Shown: in pieces, positions 8,109-17,173 of the stretch
Numbering within the stretch: position 1 is the stretch's first letter
Layout: each line of letters opens with the position of its first letter
Source of the DNA: an uncultured Verrucomicrobiota bacterium
Lineage (GTDB): Bacteria > Verrucomicrobiota > Verrucomicrobiia > Opitutales > Opitutaceae
Direction: 5' to 3'
Length of the DNA stretch: 53,404 bases
Assembly (NCBI GenBank): GCA_903876795.1
Contig: CAIRBK010000091.1
Span: 1-53,404 of the forward strand
Translations under genes and position numbers: made by a program
The notes under the pieces: model-generated
What the model was told of the DNA's origin: nothing
The model's input: only the letters and a program-made list of their open reading frames with translations
The model's database searches: none

Positions 8109-8969
8109 TCAGGTTGCGGGAGGGGCGGGGGTTGGCAAGTGTTCAGGAGGAAAAGCCGTGCCCTCCCACCGGCTCCACAGGCCGTGAAAATGATGCACGG
8201 GACCGTGGCCGTGGCCCACCGTGAGTCGGCCCGAGGCGGCGATGGCGGCGGTGAGGTAGGCCTTGGCGGCGCGGATCGCGTCGAGTGGCTCGGCGTGCCG
8301 CGGGAGCAGCGCGGCGATGGCGGCCGAGAGCGTGCAGCCGGTGCCGTGGGTGTTTTTGGTGACGATCCGGGCCGCGGGCAACTCGACCTGCGAGGCGCCG
8401 TCGTCGATCACGTCGATGCTTTCGTCGCCCCCGAGGTGGCCGCCTTTGAGCATGACGATGCGCGGTCCCAACGCGCACAAGTCTCGGGCGGCCGCGCGCA
8501 TGTCGGCCAGCGTGCGGATGGGGCGTCCGTCCAGCAGTACCTCGGCCTCGGGCAGGTTGGGCGTGATGATCTCGGCGAGCGGGATGATCTCGCGGCGCAG
8601 CGTGGCGACGGCGTCGGGCGACAGCAGGTGGTGGCCGCTTTTGGAGACCATCACCGGATCAACCACCAGGCGGCGCACGCCGTGGCGGCGCAGCGCGGCG
8701 GCCACGTTCGCCGCGACCTCGGCAGAGCCCAACATGCCGAGCTTGACCGCGTCGATGCGCACGTCGGCGAATAAGGTGTCGATCTGTTGCGTGATGAATT
8801 CCACCGGCACGGACTGCACTCCGGTCACGCCTCGCGTGTTCTGGGCCGTGAGCGCGGCGACGACGCCGGTGCCGTAGGCGCCGAGGGCGGAGAACGCCTT
8901 CAGGTCGGCCAGAAGCCCCGCGCCCCCCGAGGGATCGACGCCGGCGATGCTGAGGACGTTGGGAATCAT
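8109..8969 (-). CDS. thiD: Hydroxymethylpyrimidine/phosphomethylpyrimidine kinase
   Basis: A 286-residue ribokinase-fold enzyme. The N-terminal GVDPSGGAGLLADLKAFSAL and C-terminal NTHGTGCTLSAAIAA (anion hole and catalytic Asp region replaced by GTGC) are characteristic of ThiD, which phosphorylates HMP and HMP-P in thiamine synthesis. No other thi gene is present. It sits 30 bp downstream of a secreted phosphodiesterase gene and 9 bp upstream of clpP, an unusual partnership. No TPP riboswitch is evident in the short gap upstream. Confidence 0.92.
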   Translation of the reverse strand: MIPNVLSIAGVDPSGGAGLLADLKAFSALGAYGTGVVAALTAQNTRGVTGVQSVPVEFITQQIDTLFADVRIDAVKLGMLGSAEVAANVAAALRRHGVRRLVVDPVMVSKSGHHLLSPDAVATLRREIIPLAEIITPNLPEAEVLLDGRPIRTLADMRAAARDLCALGPRIVMLKGGHLGGDESIDVIDDGASQVELPAARIVTKNTHGTGCTLSAAIAALLPRHAEPLDAIRAAKAYLTAAIAASGRLTVGHGHGPVHHFHGLWSRWEGTAFPPEHLPTPAPPAT

Positions 8970-8999
8970 GACTGAACGGCCGTCGTTTCCATGCGCGGT

Positions 9000-9875
9000 T
9001 TACTCAAACGCTTCGACCACGGGCTTGCCGTCGAACTCCGGCGGGATCGGCAGCCCGAGCAGCCACAGGGCCGTCGCCGCCGTGTCGCAGGTGCTCACGG
9101 GCGTGGTCAGCACGCGGCCCTTTTTCACGCCCTGGCCCCACGCGATCCAGGGGATGTTCACGTCCTCGGGCGAATCGGAGCCGTGGGTCTTGTCGTGGCC
9201 GCCATGATCGGCCGTGAGGATCACCACGCTCGAGTTGGCTATGCCGGCGGCCTTGAGCGCGTCCATGATGACCCCGAGGGCGGCGTCGCTCGCGGCAAAC
9301 GCCCGCTTTTGCTCCGGCGAGCCCCAGCCGTGTTGGTGGCCGGCCGTGTCGGGGTCGGCAAAGTGGATCAGGCACAGGTCGGGATTGAGCAGAGGCAGGC
9401 GCGCGGCGAACGCCGTCGCCACCGCCGCCGCGTCGGACTTGGGCAACGGCAGCACAAACTCGTCCAGCGATCCGGCCAGGTTGAGGTGTTTGAACTTCGC
9501 CTTGCCCGCAAACATCGCGGTCGTGAACCCGTGCGGGCGGGCCAGCGAAAAAATCGTCGGCACCGGGATCGGCCCGCGCGCCGGCATCCACTCGTTCCAG
9601 GTGATCCGGTGCTTGGCGGGACCGACCCCGCTGATCATCGAGGCGTGCGAGAGCAGTGTGATGCTGGGCACCACGGTGCGCGCTTCCCAGGTGTGCGCGC
9701 CGCCGGCGACCAAGGACTTCAGCACCGGCATGTCGCTCTCGGCGATGACGGACGGCTTCCCGCCGTCGAAACTCACGATGAACACATGGGAGGCGCGGGG
9801 CCCGGTTTGCGCGCACACGACGTCGCCCAGGCAGGCGACGGCCAGGGCCGCGAGGAAAAGCCGGAAGCGTTTCAT
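9000..9875 (-). CDS. Secreted alkaline phosphatase-superfamily phosphodiesterase/nucleotide pyrophosphatase
   Basis: A 291-residue protein started at the ATG at 9875, giving a signal peptide (KRFRLFLAALAVACLGDVVCAQ). The mature part begins HVFIVSFDGGKPS, the first metal-binding Asp of type I phosphodiesterase/NPP enzymes. The likely nucleophile region is VVPSITLLSHASM. Later metal ligands appear in HFADPDTAGHQHG and LTADHGGHDKTHG. The substrate is unknown. It leads a possible operon with thiD and clpP, although the 30-bp gap does not prove it. It is divergent from the ThyX-like gene with 82 bp between. Confidence 0.85.
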   Translation of the reverse strand: MKRFRLFLAALAVACLGDVVCAQTGPRASHVFIVSFDGGKPSVIAESDMPVLKSLVAGGAHTWEARTVVPSITLLSHASMISGVGPAKHRITWNEWMPARGPIPVPTIFSLARPHGFTTAMFAGKAKFKHLNLAGSLDEFVLPLPKSDAAAVATAFAARLPLLNPDLCLIHFADPDTAGHQHGWGSPEQKRAFAASDAALGVIMDALKAAGIANSSVVILTADHGGHDKTHGSDSPEDVNIPWIAWGQGVKKGRVLTTPVSTCDTAATALWLLGLPIPPEFDGKPVVEAFE

Positions 9876-9957
9876 GATGGAGAAAGGCAGGGCCTCACCT
9901 GTGCGGTGATTTTCCTTCCCGAGCAAGGGGTTTTGCGGCACCGCTTGAGCCCACGCT

Positions 9958-11304
9958 ATGAAGGTTACCGGCCTCGCCCTCGTCCCTCCTCCGTCGGCCG
10001 CCGACCTGCCCAAGGTCACGCCCGAGCTGCTCGCCTCCGTGCTCGCCCGCTACTCGCGCAGCAACGAGGGCATCCACGCCATCCTGGAAAAGGTCGATCT
10101 CGCCAATCCCGACGCCTCCATCGACCGCATCCTCAAGTTCGTCGATTACGGTCACGCCTCCATCGGCGGCCTCACCGGCGGTCTCGCCATCGCCCTCGAC
10201 GACATCTCGATGTGGCTGGCGTATAAAATCTTCGAGATCGCCCAGATGGCCGACGGCCAGGAGTCGTCCACCCGCTACATCACAATGGATGCGGACAACC
10301 TTCCGGCTCCCGCCGAGATCGGCATCCCCGACGACCTCGCCCCGCGCTGGCGCGGGCTCATGGCCAAGGCCTTCGCGGCCTACAACTCTGAATACACCCG
10401 CCTCGACGCCCTCGGCGCCGCCGAGCCGGGCCGCGTGCGCGTGCCCGCCGACGCCAAGCCCGCGGTCGTCACGCGCATCCTCAAAAACTACGCCCTCGAC
10501 CGCGCCCGCTACTTCATTCCGCTGGCCACGCGCACCAACGTCGGTCTCGTCCAGTCCTCCCGCATGTGGGCCGCCACCGTGAAGCATCTCGATTCGATGC
10601 CCCATCCCGAGGCCCGCGCCGCCGCCGCGCTCATCCGCGGCGAACTGCTCAAAATCTCCCCCCGCCTCATGCGCCACAGCTCCGCCGAGCCATCCTACCA
10701 GGAGCAGGCTCGGCAGGAACTCGCCGCCTCGCTGCGCCTCGGCCTCGCCCGACTCTCGACCGCACCGCTGGCCGACGAGGTATGGGTCCACGTTGACCGC
10801 AGCACGCCACCCTTCCTCGGCGAAGACCAACCCGTGTCCGAGGCGCTCCGCCACCGCGCCAACCGCTACGGCTACCAGGGCGCGGCCACCCGCCGCATGC
10901 GCGTGAGCTTTGCCTGGAACAACCTCGCCATCGCCGAGCTGCGCGACCTCAACCGCCACCGCACCGGCCACCGCTACACGCCGCTCATCCAGGCAGGCTT
11001 CTACCTGCCGCCCGAGATCGCCCACGCCGCCCACCAGCCGCTGCTCGACGAACAGGCCGCCCTTACCCGCGAGCTCATGCAACGCGGTTCGCCGGCCTAT
11101 GTTTACTCGCTGCTGCTTGGCGCGCAGACACCCTTCGAACACGGCACGCATGCCGATAAGTTCATCTACGAGGCCGAACTGCGCACCGGCATGGGCGCGC
11201 ATTACCGCTACGCCGAGCACCTGAGCGACGCTCTCAAGGCGTTCTTCACCCAGGTCCCCGAGGCGCGCGAGTGGGTTGCCGAGGGCACCGCCGAGCCGGA
11301 ATAA
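9958..11304 (+). CDS. ThyX-like flavin-dependent thymidylate synthase family, two-domain form
   Basis: A 448-residue protein, twice the length of classical ThyX (about 220-260). The N-terminal half carries YGHASIGG followed by GQESSTRY, matching the Y-G-H and S-x-R-Y parts of ThyX but with the RHR triplet replaced. The C-terminal half carries NNLAIAELRDLNRHRTGHRY, which supplies an RHR. This looks like a duplicated ThyX fold with the active-site elements divided between halves. Family knowledge: ThyX makes dTMP with FAD, NADPH and methylenetetrahydrofolate. Whether this form is the organism's thymidylate synthase or has another role cannot be read from sequence; no thyA is in the window. Confidence 0.75.
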   Translation: MKVTGLALVPPPSAADLPKVTPELLASVLARYSRSNEGIHAILEKVDLANPDASIDRILKFVDYGHASIGGLTGGLAIALDDISMWLAYKIFEIAQMADGQESSTRYITMDADNLPAPAEIGIPDDLAPRWRGLMAKAFAAYNSEYTRLDALGAAEPGRVRVPADAKPAVVTRILKNYALDRARYFIPLATRTNVGLVQSSRMWAATVKHLDSMPHPEARAAAALIRGELLKISPRLMRHSSAEPSYQEQARQELAASLRLGLARLSTAPLADEVWVHVDRSTPPFLGEDQPVSEALRHRANRYGYQGAATRRMRVSFAWNNLAIAELRDLNRHRTGHRYTPLIQAGFYLPPEIAHAAHQPLLDEQAALTRELMQRGSPAYVYSLLLGAQTPFEHGTHADKFIYEAELRTGMGAHYRYAEHLSDALKAFFTQVPEAREWVAEGTAEPE

Positions 11305-11348
11305 ACCTTGTCCGCCGGACGACCCTCGGATTGATTGCAGCCACGTTT

Positions 11349-12011
11349 ATGAGGTTCGCCCCGCCCCTGCTCCTCGTCTCTCTCGCCCTCGTCGCCCCGT
11401 TGCGGTTGTGCGCCGAGGATCCCGCCCAGTTCGACGCCTCGAAGCAAAACCCCAAGCTCGCCCCCGGCCCCGGGACCACCGACATCCCGCTTTCCCCCGG
11501 ACGCGACGCCAACCAGCGTCCGATCCAGCGCAACGACGGTCTGCAGGACCGGCGTTTCAACCAGCCCGACAAAATCGAGCGCCAGGACGCCGCCGTCGGC
11601 GACAAGCGCGCCCCGATCGACCTCAAGGAAACCCGCGAGAAAACCATCATCGAGCGCAAGGACGCTCCCAGGCCCGAGCTGAAAGACCGCGTCATCAACC
11701 GTCGCGACGGAGAAAAATCCCCGATCCAGCCCAAGGGCGACCAGATCAAGAAATACGACATGGCCGAGCGCTACCAAGGTCGCCTGAAAGACGCCGAGGC
11801 CGCCGCCGCCAAGCGCCAGCCCACCTTCGAGAAGCGCACCACGTTCGACAAAATCAACCGCTTCGTTTTCAAGCGCAACGGCCCCGGCACCGACGACGGC
11901 AAGCCGATGGTCACCACCGCCGGCGGCGGCTCCACACCGCCGCCGTCACAGGACACCTACACCAAATACCGCGTGGACTGGTCGAAGGGGCAGACCGTTC
12001 CGGTGGAGTAG
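11349..12011 (+). CDS. Secreted, charged, low-complexity protein of unknown function
   Basis: A 220-residue protein started at the ATG at 11349, which provides a signal peptide (RFAPPLLLVSLALVAPLRLCAE). The rest is rich in Lys, Arg, Asp, Glu, Pro and Gln with short repeating phrases such as RPIQRND, DKIERQDA, KTIIERKDA and KDRVINRRDG, suggesting a disordered or repeat-built exported protein. It follows the ThyX-like gene by 44 bp. I recognise no domain. Confidence 0.6.
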   Translation: MRFAPPLLLVSLALVAPLRLCAEDPAQFDASKQNPKLAPGPGTTDIPLSPGRDANQRPIQRNDGLQDRRFNQPDKIERQDAAVGDKRAPIDLKETREKTIIERKDAPRPELKDRVINRRDGEKSPIQPKGDQIKKYDMAERYQGRLKDAEAAAAKRQPTFEKRTTFDKINRFVFKRNGPGTDDGKPMVTTAGGGSTPPPSQDTYTKYRVDWSKGQTVPVE

Positions 12012-12014
12012 CCA

Positions 12015-12046
12015 CGCCCCCCCGTCCCGCCTATTGGCTGGGGGCG
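12015..12046. terminator. Possible bidirectional hairpin between convergent genes
   Basis: CGCCCCC (12015-12021) can pair with GGGGGCG (12040-12046) around an 18-nt loop in the 70-bp gap between two convergent genes. No T tract is present. Confidence 0.3.
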
Positions 12047-12081
12047 GCGTGTTCGCGGCCGCATCACGCCGGGCGCGAAGT

Positions 12082-12366
<285 letters not shown>

Positions 12367-12418
12367 GCGCCCGACCGTGCGCTCCCCCCGCCTCAAAATC
12401 AAGTCCCCACCCGCGCAC

Positions 12419-12483
12419 AACTACCCCATTGTGTTAGTTATTGGCCGAGCCCCCTCTGGAACAACTAACACAATGGGGTAGTT
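12419..12483. repeat. Perfect 21-bp inverted repeat between comEC and the next gene
   Basis: A 21-nt arm at 12419-12439 (beginning AACTACCCCATTGTG) is exactly complementary to 12463-12483, with a 23-nt spacer. The repeat begins 5 bp past the comEC stop. No T tract follows on either strand, so it is not a standard intrinsic terminator. The arms are much more AT-rich than the surroundings. It could be a REP/MITE-like element or an mRNA 3'-end stem. Confidence 0.85.
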
Positions 12484-12487
12484 TTGG

Positions 12488-14125
12488 TCAGGGCGTGACG
12501 GGGAAACGGGCGCCCAGGACGAGCACCAGCAGGGTGAAGGCGAAGGGCGGCCAGAACCCTCCGCGCTCGGGCGCCCATCGGTGGGCGTAGCCGTGGAGAA
12601 TCACCGCAATCAACCCGACAAGCGCCGTGTAGCCGAACCACACCGAACCGAACTCCGCCGCCCGATACGCCCCGGGCAGGCTCGTGAAAAACCGCACCGC
12701 CAGCTCGATGCCCGCCAAAACCAGCACGCTCGCATGATTAAACACAATCGCCAGTCCGCCCAGGCCGGCCAGTCCGCACAGCAGGGCGAGAAACCCCGAG
12801 ACGATCACCAGCGAGCCGACCGGTATGAGCACGAGGTTCGCCAGCAGCGACACCGGCGTGAGCAACTGGAACATCGCCACCCCGCTGATCAGGCCGAACA
12901 GCGTCGTGGCCGCTCCGATGGCCACGGCCCCGAGGAGAGCGCGCCAGCACCAATCCGTCGCATAGTGATACCAACGCCACGAGACCTTGGGCAGCCAGGC
13001 GAAGAGCGCCGCCTTTTCGTTCCACCGATCGGCCAGCGGAAGACCGAGCAGCAGCAACGCCGCCACGATCCCGTAGCTGAGTTGGAAGCTCGCCGAAAAC
13101 AACTGCATCGGCCGCACCGCCAGCACGCACACCGCCGAGGCCGCCAGGGCCGGCACCGGACCCCCCGGCAGCCGCAACGCATGGGCGGCATGCACAAAGA
13201 CCACCATCAAAAACGCCCTCACCGCCGAGGGCGCGCAGCCCGTGATGTCCACATACAGCCATAACAGGAACGTGCCCGCGACCAGCCGCGCGAGCTGCGG
13301 CAGCCGCATCAGCATCAGCACGCCCTGGATGGCCGCCGCGATCACCGCGATGTGCAGGCCGCTGATCGAGAACAGGTGCATCGTGCCGCTTTCCCGGAAA
13401 AACGCGTTCTGCTCGTCGCTCAACTCCTGTTGCTGCCCGAGCAGCATCGCGCGCAACACCCCGCCGTGGCGCGCGTGCGGCTCGATGCCGTGCCCGAGGA
13501 TCGCGTTGAACCGTCGCAGCGCGTCCTCGCGGAAACGCGCATAGGCGCCGATCCCGCCCGCCGGCCCGGCGAGGCGGGCGCGGGTGAGCTTGAAGTTGAC
13601 GCCTTGATCGGCGAGGTAGCCATCGAAACCGCCGGCGGCCGGATCGCGCGGCAGGGTTTCCAGCACGCCGACCAGCGCGACACGGCTGGACCGGGGCGGG
13701 GCTTCCTCGCCGCGTCGCAGGGTCGCCGAGAAATACACGCGCTGCCCGGCGAGTTCCGCCAGGTGGGCCTCGGCCGCGATCACGCGGCCGATGCCGCCCA
13801 CGCTCCGGCCGTCGGCCCGGGGCGGGAACACCCGGTCGATTTCCAGGGTGGCGCGCACCTCGCGCGGCGGCAACGCATCCCAGTCCGGCAGGCGCATCCG
13901 GTGGAGGTCGTAAAGCGCCGCGCCGCTGAGGAAAACCCCCGCGATCAGTGCCGGCGCCCAGGCAAGCCGCCAGGCCAGGGCCGCGCCCGCGAAGACGACC
14001 GCCGCGACCGCCGCCCACAGCGGCGGCAAGGGCGACCACTGGAGTTTTCCCGCGACCAGCCCAGCCATCAACGGCAGCAACACCCATAAAAGCGGAGCGC
14101 GGTGGCGGAGACTGCGGCTGGTCAT
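12488..14125 (-). CDS. comEC: ComEC/Rec2 family DNA-uptake channel, short form
   Basis: A 545-residue polytopic membrane protein started at the ATG at 14125. The conserved competence-domain phrase HLFSISGLHIAVIAA is present, preceded by an OB-like soluble region (about 90-200) and followed by many hydrophobic segments. The C-terminal metallo-beta-lactamase-like domain of canonical ComEC (total about 750 residues) is missing: the frame ends at a membrane helix followed by LVLVLGARFPVTP. ComEC conducts single-stranded DNA across the inner membrane during transformation. The nuclease-like function would have to be supplied by another protein or be dispensable. Confidence 0.88.
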   Translation of the reverse strand: MTSRSLRHRAPLLWVLLPLMAGLVAGKLQWSPLPPLWAAVAAVVFAGAALAWRLAWAPALIAGVFLSGAALYDLHRMRLPDWDALPPREVRATLEIDRVFPPRADGRSVGGIGRVIAAEAHLAELAGQRVYFSATLRRGEEAPPRSSRVALVGVLETLPRDPAAGGFDGYLADQGVNFKLTRARLAGPAGGIGAYARFREDALRRFNAILGHGIEPHARHGGVLRAMLLGQQQELSDEQNAFFRESGTMHLFSISGLHIAVIAAAIQGVLMLMRLPQLARLVAGTFLLWLYVDITGCAPSAVRAFLMVVFVHAAHALRLPGGPVPALAASAVCVLAVRPMQLFSASFQLSYGIVAALLLLGLPLADRWNEKAALFAWLPKVSWRWYHYATDWCWRALLGAVAIGAATTLFGLISGVAMFQLLTPVSLLANLVLIPVGSLVIVSGFLALLCGLAGLGGLAIVFNHASVLVLAGIELAVRFFTSLPGAYRAAEFGSVWFGYTALVGLIAVILHGYAHRWAPERGGFWPPFAFTLLVLVLGARFPVTP

Positions 14126-14219
14126 GGTCTTGGGGATTAACCGCTCATATCCGCCAATCCACGCCAATCTAAAAATACCTTTCCCCTGCGCGCTCATTCG
14201 CGTCCATTAGCGGTCAGCC

Positions 14220-15554
14220 ATGCCGTCGCCCGACCAGCCCGATCTTTTTGGCGAATCCGCCCAGTCCGTCGCGCAACCGCGTCCGGCCGCGCAGCCGCTG
14301 GCGGCGCGGATGCGCCCGCGCGTCCTCGCCGACATCGTCGGCCAGGAACACCTCACGCAGGCCGACGGGCTGCTCACGCGGCTCATCAGGAGCAACCGTT
14401 TCGGCAGCCTGATCTTTTACGGTCCGCCCGGCTGCGGGAAAACCAGTTTCGCCGAGGTGATCGCCAACGAGACCCGGAGCCGCTTCGTGCGAGTCAACGC
14501 CGTCATGTCCAACGTGGCCGAGCTGCGCGACATCCTCTCCACCGCGCGCTGCGCGCCCGGGACGCCCACGCTGCTCTTCATCGACGAGCTGCATCGTTTC
14601 AACAAATCGCAGCAGGACCTGCTCCTTCCCGACGTCGAGGAGGGCCATGTGCGGTTGATCGGAGCGACCACGCACAACCCCGGTTTCTACGTCAACCCGC
14701 CGCTGCTCTCGCGCAGCCACCTCTTCCGGTTGCAGCCGCTGCCGGTCGAGGCCGTCGCCGGCGTGCTCGCCCGTGCGCTCGCCGACCGCGGGCGCGGACT
14801 CGGCGCGCGCGGCTGCGCGGCCGACGCCAAGGTGCTGGCCGATCTCGCCGTGCTGTGCGACGGCGACCTGCGCCGCGCGCTCAACGCGCTGGAGGTGATC
14901 GTGCTGTCGTTGCCCGAGGGCGCGGCGGTCACGGAGCGGGAGCTGGAGGTCTTCGCCCGCGAGCGGCGCATCCGCTACGACGCCGACGAGGACGAGCATT
15001 ACGACACGATTTCGGCCTTCATCAAAAGCTGCCGCGGGAGCGATCCCGACGCGGCTATGTATTGGCTGGCCAAGATGCTCGCCGGCGGGGAGGACCCGCG
15101 TTTCATCGCGCGGCGGCTGGTGATCCTGGCGAGCGAAGACGTGGGCCTGGCCGACGCGCTCGCGCTGCCGCTGGCCGTGGCCGCGCACCAGGCGTGCGAT
15201 TTTGTCGGCCTGCCCGAGGCCGAGTATGCGTTGGCGCACGCCACGCTGCACATCGCCTGTGCGCCCAAGAGCAACTCGGCCACGCTGGCGCTGGCGGCGG
15301 CGAAACAGGCGCTGGCAGCGGCGCCCGTGCAGGCGGTGCCCCTGCCGCTGCGCGACAAGAGCGGGGCCGCCAGCAAGCAGGCCGGCCACGGCAAGGGCTA
15401 CCGTTATTCGCACGACTATCCGGAGAACATCTCGGGACAGGACTACCTCGAAAAACCGCTGACGCTTTACACGCCGAAGCTCGCCGGCCCCGAGGCGAAG
15501 ATCGCCGAACGCTTGGCCCGCTGGCGGGAGTTGAAGGCGAAAGTGTGTTTGTGA
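14220..15554 (+). CDS. rarA: Replication-associated recombination protein A (RarA/MgsA), AAA+ ATPase
   Basis: A 444-residue AAA+ protein with Walker A in YGPPGCGKTSFAEV, Walker B in TLLFIDELHRFNKSQQD, sensor 1 around LIGATTHNP and the C-terminal MgsA tetramerisation region (SRDPDAAMYW-like SDPDAAMYWLAKML then LVILASEDVGLADALAL). RarA acts at stalled replication forks and single-stranded gaps. It is divergent from comEC, with 94 bp between their starts. Length and motifs are normal for the family. Confidence 0.95.
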   Translation: MPSPDQPDLFGESAQSVAQPRPAAQPLAARMRPRVLADIVGQEHLTQADGLLTRLIRSNRFGSLIFYGPPGCGKTSFAEVIANETRSRFVRVNAVMSNVAELRDILSTARCAPGTPTLLFIDELHRFNKSQQDLLLPDVEEGHVRLIGATTHNPGFYVNPPLLSRSHLFRLQPLPVEAVAGVLARALADRGRGLGARGCAADAKVLADLAVLCDGDLRRALNALEVIVLSLPEGAAVTERELEVFARERRIRYDADEDEHYDTISAFIKSCRGSDPDAAMYWLAKMLAGGEDPRFIARRLVILASEDVGLADALALPLAVAAHQACDFVGLPEAEYALAHATLHIACAPKSNSATLALAAAKQALAAAPVQAVPLPLRDKSGAASKQAGHGKGYRYSHDYPENISGQDYLEKPLTLYTPKLAGPEAKIAERLARWRELKAKVCL

Positions 15555-15803
15555 ATTAAATCGGGTCGGCGTGAGCGGAGAAGCGGGCTCGGCCAAGGCG
15601 GCCGAGACGGAGGCGCCCCGGCGGGTTGTGCCGTCGAGGGCAAAGCCGGCCCGGCCTGCCCCTTCTCTCACTCGCAGGGTTCGACGGCCCGAGTTATCTC
15701 TGAGAAACACCCCGGGCTGCGGGGCTTGGGACCGCCGCCCGCTTCACGCAATCTTTACCCGGCCGCGCTTGCGGTCCGGCCGCGCCGACCCACATTGGGC
15801 TGC

Positions 15804-16277
15804 ATGAAGTTCAACCCCGCCGTCGCCAAGTCGCTGTTGATGGCCGCCTCGATCGGAATGGTCGTGCCCCTGGTTGCGCAGACCGCCCCCAAGCCCTCCA
15901 AGCCGACGGTGCCGGCCAAGCCCGCCCCGGAAGAGCCCCCGGCCAAGATCGACGGCATCACGCTGCCGCGCAGCGGCGGGGGTTTCCTCGGACTCACGGT
16001 CGAGGGCGCGCGTCTGGTCTTGAAATTCTACGATGCGGACAAAAAGCCCGCCGACGCCGACCTTTCCCGGGTGGCCGCGCGCTGGACCCCCGTCAATCGC
16101 AAGGGAGAGGAGCGCTCGATGCTCAACCCCGATGAGACCGGCAAGGCGTTGATCTCCACGCCGGTCGTCAGGCCCCCGTTGGTGTTCAGGGTTTACCTCA
16201 CGCTGTTCGACGCCAGCGGTGCGGTTCAGGAAAACATGGCCGCCGACCTGCGCGAGTTGGACGCGGCGAAGGAGTAG
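15804..16277 (+). CDS. Secreted protein of unknown function
   Basis: A 157-residue protein started at the ATG at 15804. An N-terminal signal region (KSLLMAASIGMVVPLVAQ) precedes a Pro/Lys-rich linker (PKPSKPTVPAKPAPEEPPAK). The rest is a compact domain of about 95 residues with beta-rich sequence (VFRVYLTLFDASG). No family recognised. The 249 bp upstream (15555-15803) carry no gene that I can support. Confidence 0.6.
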   Translation: MKFNPAVAKSLLMAASIGMVVPLVAQTAPKPSKPTVPAKPAPEEPPAKIDGITLPRSGGGFLGLTVEGARLVLKFYDADKKPADADLSRVAARWTPVNRKGEERSMLNPDETGKALISTPVVRPPLVFRVYLTLFDASGAVQENMAADLRELDAAKE

Positions 16278-16360
16278 TCGCCGCGGGGATGGGAGTATAC
16301 GTGTAACGATCCGAGTTTTTTTGGCCTCACAGCAGCTCAATTTCGACGGTAGTCAAAACT

Positions 16361-16540
16361 ATGGAAACATTCATCAAGTTCATCTCTGAATGGGCTAAAG
16401 CGGTGGTATCCGGCTTTTCGGAATATCCTCTTGCGGCATCGATTGTGACGTTGATTGCGGTAATCGCTTATGTAGTGTTCTGGAAAATCAAAAAATCGAT
16501 GATTGGACGGCGCGTTGTCTGCTTTTTTTCTGTGTTTTGA
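16361..16540 (+). CDS. Short single-helix membrane protein
   Basis: A 59-codon frame from the ATG at 16361 (METFIKFISEWAK). An amphipathic N-terminus is followed by one hydrophobic helix (LAASIVTLIAVIAYVVF) and basic residues (WKIKKSMIGRR). The stretch is clearly AT-richer than its surroundings. Its stop overlaps a TTG-started second membrane frame, suggesting translational coupling or a once-continuous gene. Function unknown. Confidence 0.5.
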   Translation: METFIKFISEWAKAVVSGFSEYPLAASIVTLIAVIAYVVFWKIKKSMIGRRVVCFFSVF

Positions 16541-17043
16541 TCGGCTGGTTGATCCTAGTTCCCTTAATCGGTGAATTCTTCAATCTTGTTGGTTACATTT
16601 TGGCGTTCATCGGGTTTCTATATTCTCGATATGAAGCACAGCCGGCCTTCTTTTTTGCGACTTCTGCCAGTATTTTCACTCTGGGGCTGATTTGGTTCTT
16701 TCTTCCGGTTCAGTGGAATCCCAATAGGACATGGAGAGTGGCTATCGCGGTTCTAGCTTGGTTGGTGATCATACTTGTTGGCGTTCCGATCATGAACTTA
16801 CTGAATCCAAAGAGATCTGTTGATCCGAAGATGGATACGGCGGCGGTTCAGCGACAACTCGGCCACAAGCCGAAGGATTCGGTCATTACCTGGATAGGTT
16901 GTAGGCTGCGGGTGCGCGAAGTCCTCGATGCCACGTTGCGGCTGACCGCTGCCGTTCAGACCCGCTGCATCACCACGGCGACCGAGAGTTTCTCGGTGTG
17001 GGTGCCCTTGAACACGCCGCGGGTCGGCGTGCTGTCGTGGTAG
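16537..17043 (+). CDS. Membrane protein, 3' end replaced by duplicated transglutaminase sequence
   Basis: The frame starts with TTG overlapping the previous stop. Four hydrophobic segments lie in the first 95 residues, followed by LNPKRSVDPKMDTAAVQRQLG. From about residue 134 the codons are simply the antisense of the duplicated 3' end of a transglutaminase gene (16938-17069), so the original C-terminus was lost when the neighbouring island arrived. Low GC for about 400 bp points to recent transfer. No family recognised. Confidence 0.45.
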   Translation: MIGWLILVPLIGEFFNLVGYILAFIGFLYSRYEAQPAFFFATSASIFTLGLIWFFLPVQWNPNRTWRVAIAVLAWLVIILVGVPIMNLLNPKRSVDPKMDTAAVQRQLGHKPKDSVITWIGCRLRVREVLDATLRLTAAVQTRCITTATESFSVWVPLNTPRVGVLSW

Positions 17044-17069
17044 TCGCGGCCAATGGTGATCTTCACATG
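16938..17069. repeat. Direct repeat A: copy of the 3' end of the transglutaminase gene
   Basis: 132 bp that match 19933-20064 with five mismatches that I count by eye. On the minus strand it still encodes the last 37 residues of the transglutaminase (ending SVAVVMQRV) with two amino-acid changes (VKITIGRD for VKIAVGRD). It marks the left edge of the MarR/esterase island. Confidence 0.9.
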
Positions 17070-17173
17070 AGGTACACCCGCACCCTGCCTATGGATGTTC
17101 AAAGCTAAATTGAGGATAAAAACAGCCATTCTCGTCGGAGACGCATGTAAGCCGAGTTCGCTTCATCAGTGAA

